This document shows, piece by piece, positions 35,201 to 42,336 of a stretch of DNA of 42,336 nucleotides. The position numbers and the translations under genes were made by a program. The stretch is from Flavobacteriales bacterium (GTDB lineage Bacteria; Bacteroidota; Bacteroidia; NS11-12g; UBA955). The DNA lies in assembly GCA_947487175.1 (NCBI GenBank), contig CANKVM010000013.1, positions 1 to 42,336 of the forward strand. The letters are read 5' to 3'. Position 1 is the first letter of the stretch. Each line of letters opens with the position of its first letter. Below the pieces are notes generated by a model. It was not told where the DNA came from. It made no database searches and saw only the letters and a program-made list of their open reading frames with translations.

Positions 35201-37294
35201 ATGAAAATTAATAGATGGGTCTCCCTAACCAGTATAGCAGCCGTAATGGCTGTTTTGGTTTTTTGCAGTAACAAACAAAGTAATGCCAATGAGCCATTAC
35301 TTATTAGGTTAACGGATGCAATGTCTGAACAACATTATGCACCATTGAAACTTGATGATAAATTTTCAGAAATGGTGTATGAAAATCTCTTGAATAATTT
35401 AGATGATGATAAGCATTTTTTTACGCAAGAAGATATTCTTAAACTAAGTGTGTTTAAAAAGTCTATTGACGACCAAATTAAAGTGGGTAGATATGATTTT
35501 TTAGATTCAGCTTGGTCTATTTTAATGATGCGTTTAAACGTTCTTGAGCCTCTCATTGAAAAAGAATTGTCTTCTCCATTGAACTACAAATCAAATCAAA
35601 GTTATTTGCTTGAAGATAAGGTCGTAAAATACAAACCTAATTTGGAAGCCCTGAAAACTGATTGGAAAAATTGGTTACAGTTTCAAACCATAGATAGATT
35701 ATATCGCAAAATTGAAGATCAAGAAAATGTAAAGCAAAAGAAAGATTCTGCAATTGTTAAAATATTGCCATTTGATACATTGGAATTAAAGGCGAGAACA
35801 GAAACTTTGAAGTTTTGTAAAGATTGGTTTAAACGTTGGAGAAAAATGGATCAAAAAGACAAACTTAGCCTTTATGCCAATTGCATCACAGAAATTTATG
35901 ATCCGCATTCAAATTATTTCCCTCCGGAAGAAAAAGCGAATTTCGATATTTCTATGACAGGTAAATTGGAGGGTATTGGTGCTACATTAACAGAAAAAGA
36001 CGGATATGTAAAAGTAGAACGTATTGTTCCAGGAAGCGCAAGTGCGCGCCAAGGTGAATTGAAAGCTGGTGATTTGATATTGAAGGTGGCACAAGGAAAA
36101 GCTGACCCAGTGGATGTTGTTGATATGAAATTGGATGATGCCATTCAATTGATTCGTGGTAAAAAAGGAACTGAAGTAAGATTAACTGTGAAAAAACCAG
36201 ATGGCAGCATTCATGTAATTCCAATTGTTCGCGAAGTGGTTGTAATTGACGAAAGTTACGCACGAAGTGCCATTGTTAATTTTAAAGGGAAACGATTTGG
36301 ATTAATACAATTGCCAAGTTTCTACGCTGATTTCGCAGCCCAGGGCAGAGGTAGACACAGCAGTGAAGATATTCGATTGGAGCTTGAAAAATTAAATCTA
36401 GAAAAAGTAGACGGTATTGTAATGGATTTAAGAAATAATGGCGGGGGAAGTTTGGCTGATGCAATTGATATGGGTGGTTTGTTTATCAAAGAAGGCCCAA
36501 TTGTTCAAGTGAAAGATCCAAGTCAACGCATTCAACAAGCGCAAGATCCTGATCCTGAAATTCAATTTTCGGGGCCACTGGTTATTTTAACGAATACCTA
36601 TAGTGCATCGGCATCTGAAATTTTGGCTGCCGCATTACAAGACTATAAACGCGCAATCATTGTGGGTACAAATACAACTTTTGGTAAAGGTACTGTTCAA
36701 ACCATGTTGCCACTTCAAGGTGGGAAATCGGCAATGTTTCCCCGTGGATATGGCGATGTGAAAGTAACTATCCAAAAGTTTTATAGAATTAATGGTGGCA
36801 CTACCCAATTGATGGGTGTAATTCCAGATGTAATTTTACCTGATATTTATGATGGAATTGAACAAGGTGAAAAGGAAATGGATTATCACATGCCTTTTGA
36901 TAAAATTCCGGCTGCCAAATACACATTGTTTAATAATGCCGCCCGAACTTCAATTATTAAAGATGCAATTCTTAGAACGCAAAAGAATGAGTATTTTAAC
37001 TTAATCAAAAAACGTGCTATTGATATTGCAAAGTTGAGAAAATCTTATACTTATAGTTTGAGTATGGACGGTTATAAAGCCCAACAAAAAGCATTAAAAG
37101 CACAAGAAAAATCATTTAAAGATTACAAATACAAGAATGTAATTGACACTGTAATGGCTTTGAAAATGGATATTGATGAAGTGAAAATGGATGACGTTAA
37201 AAAGGCGCAAAGACTTGATTGGGTGAAAAGATACATGAAAGATGCCCAATTAGATGAATCCATTCAGATTCTTTATGATTGGACAAAAAAGTAA
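35201..37294 (+). CDS. prc: C-terminal processing (tail-specific) protease, S41 family
   Basis: A periplasmic protease of the Prc/Tsp type that degrades proteins with hydrophobic C-termini. Residues 1-22 are a signal sequence ending in Cys22, which might be a lipoprotein site, but the lipobox (VLVFC) is poor. An N-terminal helical domain is followed by a PDZ domain (about 252-335) and the S41 catalytic domain. Ser470 in TYSASASEIL, Asp481 in LQDYKRA and Lys496 in TFGKGTVQ match the Ser430/Asp441/Lys455 set of E. coli Tsp in position. A C-terminal helical domain completes the 697 residues. It ends 4 bases from the converging ccmB. Confidence 0.95.
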   Translation: MKINRWVSLTSIAAVMAVLVFCSNKQSNANEPLLIRLTDAMSEQHYAPLKLDDKFSEMVYENLLNNLDDDKHFFTQEDILKLSVFKKSIDDQIKVGRYDFLDSAWSILMMRLNVLEPLIEKELSSPLNYKSNQSYLLEDKVVKYKPNLEALKTDWKNWLQFQTIDRLYRKIEDQENVKQKKDSAIVKILPFDTLELKARTETLKFCKDWFKRWRKMDQKDKLSLYANCITEIYDPHSNYFPPEEKANFDISMTGKLEGIGATLTEKDGYVKVERIVPGSASARQGELKAGDLILKVAQGKADPVDVVDMKLDDAIQLIRGKKGTEVRLTVKKPDGSIHVIPIVREVVVIDESYARSAIVNFKGKRFGLIQLPSFYADFAAQGRGRHSSEDIRLELEKLNLEKVDGIVMDLRNNGGGSLADAIDMGGLFIKEGPIVQVKDPSQRIQQAQDPDPEIQFSGPLVILTNTYSASASEILAAALQDYKRAIIVGTNTTFGKGTVQTMLPLQGGKSAMFPRGYGDVKVTIQKFYRINGGTTQLMGVIPDVILPDIYDGIEQGEKEMDYHMPFDKIPAAKYTLFNNAARTSIIKDAILRTQKNEYFNLIKKRAIDIAKLRKSYTYSLSMDGYKAQQKALKAQEKSFKDYKYKNVIDTVMALKMDIDEVKMDDVKKAQRLDWVKRYMKDAQLDESIQILYDWTKK

Positions 37295-37298
37295 AAAA

Positions 37299-37967
37299 TT
37301 ACTCTTTCCAAAGAGCTGAAAATAAAATGCCAGACAGCACTAGAATTAAACCATCTAGTGCTGTTAGCATTAAAATGTCTTTGTTTACAGAGCTCACTAA
37401 TATTGGATTAAATACTTTGTTTGAGGCTTTAATTCCCAATAAAATCAAGGGCAATATTACCGGTAAACTTAAAACAGGTGCCAAAAATCCAGCTTGGTTA
37501 GCTTTGGAGGCAATTGCTCCAATAAATGTAAAAATTGTTGAAATCCCTCCAGTTACAAGTATCAATATTTTTATGTAAGCAAACATATGAATCACTGGCA
37601 TTCCCATAAAAAATCCGAATAATAATAAATTTATTAGGGTAAGAATGATCATTGTGATCCAACCATAAATGATCTTCGACCATAATATTTGACCTGGTGA
37701 GGAAAGTTGATTCCAATAAATCCAACGGTTTCTTGAAACTGTTAAAAATGATTTAGAAATGGCTTGTAATGTGCAAAATATTAATGTTATCCAAAATAGA
37801 CTGTTCCATATTTTGGCCGCTTTTTCTGGCTGAGACAACATAGATAACATTGAAAGCATAGCCATTACTGCCATTTGTAATATGGCAGACGCCAAAATTG
37901 CAGGTCGTTTTAAATCTAACGACCATTCAATTTTTATAAGTGAAATAACTTTGGCAATACTGCGCAT
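37299..37967 (-). CDS. ccmB: Heme exporter protein CcmB (ABC transporter permease)
   Basis: The CcmB membrane subunit of the CcmAB transporter used in cytochrome c maturation. It has 222 residues and six likely membrane spans: about 21-41, 48-70, 92-125, 127-152, 162-182 and 197-220. It opens with an amphipathic stretch, VISLIKIEWSLDLKRP. The gene stands alone here; ccmA, ccmC and other maturation genes are not in the window. It has a promoter in the palindrome at 37973-37992, shared back-to-back with accC. An 11-base inverted repeat near its 3' end (37334-37364) may serve the converging protease gene. Confidence 0.88.
   Translation of the reverse strand: MRSIAKVISLIKIEWSLDLKRPAILASAILQMAVMAMLSMLSMLSQPEKAAKIWNSLFWITLIFCTLQAISKSFLTVSRNRWIYWNQLSSPGQILWSKIIYGWITMIILTLINLLLFGFFMGMPVIHMFAYIKILILVTGGISTIFTFIGAIASKANQAGFLAPVLSLPVILPLILLGIKASNKVFNPILVSSVNKDILMLTALDGLILVLSGILFSALWKE
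37334..37364 (+). terminator. Stem-loop 39 bases past the S41 protease stop, inside ccmB
   Basis: ACAGCACTAGA (37334-37344) and TCTAGTGCTGT (37354-37364) form a perfect 11-base stem with a 9-base loop. It lies within the 3' end of the converging ccmB. There is no T tract downstream, so it may be an attenuator, an mRNA 3' end, or a coding coincidence. Confidence 0.35.
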
Positions 37968-37972
37968 CTTTT

Positions 37973-37992
37973 TTTACCTTCGCGAAGGTAAA
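37973..37992. promoter_or_regulatory. Palindromic divergent promoter of ccmB and accC
   Basis: TTTACCTTCGCGAAGGTAAA is a perfect 20-base palindrome. Each strand therefore carries TACCTTCG, a -7 box of the TAnnTTYG kind, one facing ccmB (15 bases before its ATG at 37967) and one facing accC (61 bases before its ATG at 38044). The two boxes abut head to head. Confidence 0.6.
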
Positions 37993-38043
37993 TCAGAATC
38001 TTAATCAGATTGCGATTTCACAAATAATTTTATACTAACAAAA

Positions 38044-39543
38044 ATGTTTACCAAAATATTGATTGCAAACCGTGGTGAAATTGCCATTAGGGTAATGCGC
38101 ACTTGTCGTGAGATGGGTATTAAAACTGTAGCTGTATACAGCGAAGCAGATGCTTTGGCGCGCCACGTGCGCTACGCCGATGAAGCCTACTGTATTGGAA
38201 AGGCACCATCTAACGAGAGTTATTTAAAAATGGATACCATCATTGATTTGTGTATCAAAACGGGAGCCCAAGCGGTGCATCCTGGTTATGGTTTTTTGTC
38301 AGAAAATGCAAATTTTGCGCGTAAGCTGGTTGAGAATGGTATCGTACTTATTGGTCCAACTGCTGAAGCAATGGAAGTAATGGGAAGCAAAATTGCAAGT
38401 AAACAGGCGGTTGAAAAGTTCGGAGTTCCTTTGGTTCCAGGAATCAACGAAGCTATTGTTGATGCTAATGCTGCTTTGCAAGTTGCAATAAACATTGGAT
38501 TTCCAGTTTTGGTGAAAGCATCTGCGGGTGGTGGTGGAAAAGGAATGAGGGTTGTTGAACAAGAATCAGATTTTTTGAGTGCCTTACAAATGGCTCAAAA
38601 TGAAGCAAGAAATTCATTTGGAGATGATAGTGTTTTTATTGAAAAGTATGTGGGTAGTCCTAGGCATATTGAACTTCAAATTATGGCTGATCAACATGGA
38701 AATGTGTGTCACTTGTTTGAAAGAGAATGCAGCATACAACGCCGTCACCAAAAATTGGTTGAAGAGGCTCCAAGCGTTGCCCTTACAGAGGAAATTCGTT
38801 CAAAAATGGGTGAAGCAGCGGTGAATGTTGCAAGAGCTTGTGATTATACAGGAGCGGGTACCGTTGAGTTTTTATTTGATGGTAAGGATTTCTATTTCTT
38901 AGAAATGAATACCCGTTTGCAAGTAGAACACCCTGTTACAGAATTAATTACAGGATTAGATTTGGTTCGTGAGCAAATAAATGTGGCAGCAGGATTGCCT
39001 TTGTCCTTCAAACAAAATGAATTAAAAATTAATGGTCACGCCATTGAATTGCGTGTTTGTGCTGAAGATCCATTCCAACAATTTTTACCCAATATTGGTA
39101 AGGTAATTCAGTATTTGGTACCAAACGGACCAGGTATTCGTGTTGACGATTGTATGGAATCAAATATGGAAATTCCAATTTATTACGACAATATGTTGGC
39201 GAAACTTATTGCTTGGGGGCCAACGCGAGAGGAAGCGATTTCTAGATTGCGCCGTGCCATTAAAGAATATGTAATTACTGGTATTGAAACTACTTTGAGT
39301 TTTGGAGAGTTTGTGTTAACCCATCCTGCGTTTGTTTCAGGGAACTTTGATACTCATTTTATACAGAATTATTTCAACCCTGAAGAAATTGTTGCTGAAA
39401 AATTGTCTGATGAAGAACTTTCTGCACTTGCAACTGCTGCAGTGGCATTCTTTTCTCAAAGTAAAAGCAATGACTCTGCGAATGTAGTTGTCAATTCTTC
39501 TCTTTCTGAATCAGAGTGGTATAGCGCTAGAAAAAATTATTAA
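38044..39543 (+). CDS. accC: Biotin carboxylase subunit of an acyl-CoA carboxylase
   Basis: Carboxylates the biotin of its carrier protein, using ATP and bicarbonate. The protein begins KILIANRGEIAIRVMRTCREMG and has the ATP-grasp Gly-rich loop KASAGGGGKGMR, EMNTRLQVEHPVTE and the C-terminal ELRVCAEDP motifs. At 499 residues it has about 50 more than E. coli AccC; residues 450-499 form a low-complexity extension. The carrier (accB) and transferase genes are not in the window. Acetyl-CoA versus propionyl-CoA carboxylase cannot be decided here. The dehydrogenase follows directly: its GTG is the first codon after the TAA. Confidence 0.93.
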   Translation: MFTKILIANRGEIAIRVMRTCREMGIKTVAVYSEADALARHVRYADEAYCIGKAPSNESYLKMDTIIDLCIKTGAQAVHPGYGFLSENANFARKLVENGIVLIGPTAEAMEVMGSKIASKQAVEKFGVPLVPGINEAIVDANAALQVAINIGFPVLVKASAGGGGKGMRVVEQESDFLSALQMAQNEARNSFGDDSVFIEKYVGSPRHIELQIMADQHGNVCHLFERECSIQRRHQKLVEEAPSVALTEEIRSKMGEAAVNVARACDYTGAGTVEFLFDGKDFYFLEMNTRLQVEHPVTELITGLDLVREQINVAAGLPLSFKQNELKINGHAIELRVCAEDPFQQFLPNIGKVIQYLVPNGPGIRVDDCMESNMEIPIYYDNMLAKLIAWGPTREEAISRLRRAIKEYVITGIETTLSFGEFVLTHPAFVSGNFDTHFIQNYFNPEEIVAEKLSDEELSALATAAVAFFSQSKSNDSANVVVNSSLSESEWYSARKNY

Positions 39544-40503
39544 GTGTCTATCATACAAAAAGTTTTAATCGTTGATGATGTGCATCAAAGTTTGGTGTTT
39601 GGATTGATTTCAAACAACTTTGACGTGTTTTATATGCCAGATATTCAATCAAATGAAATTGCTGATTTTATAGTTAAAGAAAATATTGAGGGACTTGTTA
39701 TTCGTTCGAAATTATTTCTTACCGAAGATTTTTTTGCGAAATGTTCATCCTTAATTTGGGTGGCAAGGGGTGGAGCCGGAATGGATAATATTGATGAAGA
39801 TGCGGCATTTAGGGCTGGTGTAAAATTGATGAATTCGGAAAACGCCAATGCCGATGCTGTTGGAGAGCAAACCTTGGCAATGCTTTTAGCTTTGAGAACG
39901 AATTTGGTAAAATCACACAACGAAGTGACTCAAGGTATTTGGAATAGAGAAGGAAATAGAGGAATTGAATTAAAGGGTAAAACAGTTGGAATTATAGGTT
40001 ATGGAAATACGGGAAAAGCTGTTTGCCAAAAATTAAGTGGTTTTGGAGTTGAGATTTTGGTATATGATAAATACAAATCTAAATTTAGTGACACAAATTT
40101 GACAGAAGTAAATTTTGAAGAAATTTTGGCAAAATCTGATATCATTTCTTTACATATTCCTTTCAATAAAGAAACCGAAAATTTTGTAAATGATGAATTT
40201 ATTAATAAGGTTTCTAAGCCCTTTGTTTTATTGAATTTATCTAGGGGTAAAATTGTTGATATACAATCTGTTATTCGTTTTTTGCAAACAGGTAAAATAG
40301 TTGGTTTTGCTGCTGATGTTTTGCCAAGTGAACCTCCAAATTTGAACGACGATTTTGATAGAAAAATGTTACAAATGTTAAGTTCTTTTACAAATGTTTT
40401 ACTTACTCCGCATGTGGGTGGGTGGACAATTGAAAGTTACGAGAAAATTTCAGAAATTTTACTACTTAATATATTGAAATTCAATAAAATAAACGTAGTC
40501 TAA
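39544..40503 (+). CDS. D-isomer-specific 2-hydroxyacid dehydrogenase (phosphoglycerate dehydrogenase-like)
   Basis: An NAD-dependent enzyme of the SerA/GyaR family. NAD binding is shown by GKTVGIIGYGNTGKAV. The catalytic Arg is in NLSRGKIVD, the Glu in DVLPSEPPN and the His in LTPHVGGWT. At 319 residues it lacks an ACT domain, unlike long SerA. Phosphoglycerate is the usual guess for this form in the phylum, but glyoxylate or hydroxypyruvate reduction is equally possible. The start is GTG at 39544, immediately after the accC stop, which suggests coupling; the next in-frame ATG is far inside the domain. Confidence 0.88.
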   Translation: MSIIQKVLIVDDVHQSLVFGLISNNFDVFYMPDIQSNEIADFIVKENIEGLVIRSKLFLTEDFFAKCSSLIWVARGGAGMDNIDEDAAFRAGVKLMNSENANADAVGEQTLAMLLALRTNLVKSHNEVTQGIWNREGNRGIELKGKTVGIIGYGNTGKAVCQKLSGFGVEILVYDKYKSKFSDTNLTEVNFEEILAKSDIISLHIPFNKETENFVNDEFINKVSKPFVLLNLSRGKIVDIQSVIRFLQTGKIVGFAADVLPSEPPNLNDDFDRKMLQMLSSFTNVLLTPHVGGWTIESYEKISEILLLNILKFNKINVV

Positions 40504-40570
40504 CCCTGTGTTTGTTGCACTATTCACAAAAAATATTTTGTAAGTTTCCTAACAAAAGGATAAAATAAAC

Positions 40571-40601
40571 TTGTTAAATCCTTGTTTTTTGGGTAAACTT
40601 G
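40571..40601 (+). promoter_or_regulatory. Candidate promoter of the TonB-dependent receptor gene
   Basis: TTG at 40571-40573 and TAAACTTG at 40594-40601 are 20 bases apart, a good fit to TTTG-N19-TAnnTTTG with one change in the -7 box. The ATG at 40656 follows 54 bases after the -7 box, so this mRNA would have a normal leader. The 152-base gap 40504-40655 holds no other feature I can support. Confidence 0.5.
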
Positions 40602-40655
40602 CCGATAAATGGTCGATGATTATCGATTAATAACAAATTTAGATTTAAAGTTGAT

Positions 40656-42336
40656 ATGAAGTATAGATTATTACGATTCGCATTATTAGCCACGTTTGGA
40701 TTAATTTGTGGTTGGGCAAACGCTCAAACAAACTACGCCGATTTTAGGGTTAAAGTTATTAACGATGACTCTCGTCCAATGAGCGGAGTTAAAGTTTCGA
40801 TGTTGTTAAATAACATTGAGCAAGCATCAGATACCTCTGACCGTGATGGTAACGTATTGTTTCAAACATTAACGCCAGGTACATATTCAATTGTATTTAC
40901 AAAAGAAGGTTATCCTACAAATACAATATCTGAATTAACCTTATCTGAAGGGTTGAACAAAGAATTGGAACAAGAAATTCTGAAAAGGGATGGTGTTATT
41001 TCAATTGATAGAAAGAGAAAGAAATCTCCGATTAACATGATTCAAATTGGCGATCCCATATCTGGTGAGAAAGCATTGAATTCTGGTCGTCGTGGTATGA
41101 ATGCTGTAATTTCTACGAACGTTGCCGTTGTTGAATCAAGAGCTGGTATTTCAGTTCGTGGTACCCGTCCAGATGGTAACGGTACTTTTATTGATGGTAT
41201 GAGAGCAGTTGGTGCAGGTGCATTGCCTTCACTTGGTACAGATCAATTGGCAGTTTCAATTGGTGGTATTCGTGCCATGTATGGTGATTTAACAGGTGGT
41301 GCGTTTTCATATACTTCTAAAAGTGCCACTGAAAAAGTAGTTGGTATTTTAGAAGGTATTTCGTCTACTGGCCTAGATCCTTATGGTTACAATACTTTAG
41401 AAGGTTTCGTTTCTGGTCCACTTTGGGTTAAGAAAGACGTGAAACAAGCTGATGGAACTCGAAAAAATATTGTGAAATTGGGTTACACAATGAATGCCAA
41501 TATTGGTTATTTTGTGGATCCTGCACCAACTAGAACGGGTGTATATGTATTAAATGATGCAAAACAAAAAGAATTGGAGGAAAATCCTTTGAAAATAACT
41601 CCGAATGGTTTTGTTAGCGATGCTTCTTTTTTGAGAGAATCTGATTTTACAAGAGTAGCTTCTCGCCCTAACTCAGCCCAATACAATGGTAACTTTATTG
41701 GTAAGCTAGAATACAAGCCAACTACTTTAACTTCATTGGTTGCTTATGGAAGTTATTTTTATGGGGGAGGACGAGGCGTTTCTAACTCAATTATGAATTA
41801 CCAAAATACTGGAAGCACGCAAAATCAAACAATGCGTACTTATTTGCAGTATACTCAAAATTTTAAATTACCAAAAGAAGGAACTATTAAAAGTGCTTTC
41901 TACACGGTTCGTGCAGAATATCAAAATGCAATGGCTTCTGGTGGCGACGTAGACCATGGAACTAATTTCTTTGACTATGGCTACATTGGAACTTTTCAAG
42001 CAAAACCAACAGAATTGTTTGCTTATGCAAATAATGATGGACAACAAAATCCAAATAAGGAGCCACGCATTGTTCGTGATCAATATGGAAAATATGTACA
42101 GTTAAGAAACTATTGGGACCAAGTTGGGTATTTCGATACTGCATTGACTTTTGATTACACGACATCTAAAAATCCAATAAGGTCTAACTATACAAAACAA
42201 GTTTATAGGGACGTAGAAAACTTAGGTGGTTCCATATCAAATTCTTTCCAGGTTTTATTGCGCCAAGGATTGTTAAACGGATATAACCCAGCTGCTGTTT
42301 ATTCTATTCACCAAACCCCAGGCACAACTGTTACGG
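40656..42336 (+). CDS. TonB-dependent receptor with carboxypeptidase-regulatory-like domain (partial, 3' end outside)
   Basis: The first 560 codons are open with no stop to the window edge. Residues 1-24 are a signal peptide (ending ANAQ). Residues about 27-105 form a carboxypeptidase-regulatory-like Ig-fold domain (VKVINDDSRPMSGVKVSM, with DGNVLFQTLTPGTYSI following). A TonB receptor plug follows, with VRGTRPDGNGTFIDGMRA and AMYGDLTGGAFSYTSK; the residues after about 240 look like the start of the barrel. The plug wording is off-consensus (IDGMRA for VDGV, MYGDLTGG for YGARA-GG). It likely imports a large substrate or anchors a surface complex; there is no SusD-like gene in view. Leader and promoter are described separately. 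Confidence 0.88.
   Translation, partial: MKYRLLRFALLATFGLICGWANAQTNYADFRVKVINDDSRPMSGVKVSMLLNNIEQASDTSDRDGNVLFQTLTPGTYSIVFTKEGYPTNTISELTLSEGLNKELEQEILKRDGVISIDRKRKKSPINMIQIGDPISGEKALNSGRRGMNAVISTNVAVVESRAGISVRGTRPDGNGTFIDGMRAVGAGALPSLGTDQLAVSIGGIRAMYGDLTGGAFSYTSKSATEKVVGILEGISSTGLDPYGYNTLEGFVSGPLWVKKDVKQADGTRKNIVKLGYTMNANIGYFVDPAPTRTGVYVLNDAKQKELEENPLKITPNGFVSDASFLRESDFTRVASRPNSAQYNGNFIGKLEYKPTTLTSLVAYGSYFYGGGRGVSNSIMNYQNTGSTQNQTMRTYLQYTQNFKLPKEGTIKSAFYTVRAEYQNAMASGGDVDHGTNFFDYGYIGTFQAKPTELFAYANNDGQQNPNKEPRIVRDQYGKYVQLRNYWDQVGYFDTALTFDYTTSKNPIRSNYTKQVYRDVENLGGSISNSFQVLLRQGLLNGYNPAAVYSIHQTPGTTVT

Noticed and set aside
40526..40541. ACAAAA-AATA-TTTTGT hairpin after the 2-hydroxyacid dehydrogenase
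   Set aside because: The stem is only six A/T-rich pairs, which is common by chance in AT-rich intergenic DNA, so it is not listed as a terminator.

Overview
The window looks like ordinary chromosome from a member of the Bacteroidota (Bacteroidetes). It is AT-rich and densely coded. Family-level clues are bacillithiol deacetylase BshB1, DUF4293, DUF3109, an OmpA-free set of predicted outer-membrane barrels, a carboxypeptidase-regulatory-like/TonB-receptor start, KdtA, exported peptidases, and promoters of the TAnnTTTG type used by the Bacteroidota primary sigma factor. I see no tRNA, rRNA, CRISPR array, insertion sequence, phage gene or recombination site. No gap between genes exceeds 300 bases; the longest lies upstream of groES (186 bases) and the next ones upstream of yicC, of the M49-type peptidase and of the TonB receptor.

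Layout. 1-6219 (+): recR, a long GT2-type glycosyltransferase fused to a degenerate sugar-transferase-like tail, an orphan histidine kinase, a DUF4293 membrane protein and an exported M14 carboxypeptidase. 6223-14158 (-): a PTPS/QueD enzyme; the efp-speB-cysteine desulfurase run; a ferredoxin-NADP reductase-like flavoprotein with mtgA; and a tight M28 lipoprotein-bshB1-VWA cluster. 14336-20847 (+): yicC, two exported proteins of unknown role (the second with an erythromycin-esterase-like domain and a likely barrel), then pssA-purE-DUF3109 joined by ATGA overlaps. 20844-33134 (-): UbiA prenyltransferase, def, ruvX, groEL, groES, kdtA with an outer-membrane protein, an alpha/beta hydrolase, ald, a MurG-like glycosyltransferase with an LpxH-like phosphoesterase, an exported C1 peptidase and a FemAB/GNAT-like protein. 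33284-42336: an M49-type peptidase and a tail-specific protease (+), ccmB (-), accC and a 2-hydroxyacid dehydrogenase (+), and the first 560 codons of a TonB-dependent receptor that runs off the end.

How it works together. Most genes are housekeeping: recombination and replication repair (recR, ruvX), protein biogenesis (efp, def, groESL), envelope lipid, LPS and peptidoglycan synthesis (pssA, ubiA-like, kdtA, lpxH-like, mtgA), redox and thiol chemistry (bshB1, FNR-like, cysteine desulfurase, ccmB), and an unusually large share of exported peptidases (M14, M28, C1, M49-like, S41). I found no clearly new multi-gene system. The strongest window-wide signal is regulatory: at least fourteen genes have a TAnnTTTG/TAnnTTCG promoter box only 3 to 17 bases upstream of the start codon, which predicts leaderless or nearly leaderless mRNAs. 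Other points worth a look are the palindromic divergent promoter between ccmB and accC, an EF-P whose tip residue aligns with Asn rather than Lys/Arg, the GT2/sugar-transferase fusion, and the two-gene unknown operon at 15250-18962.
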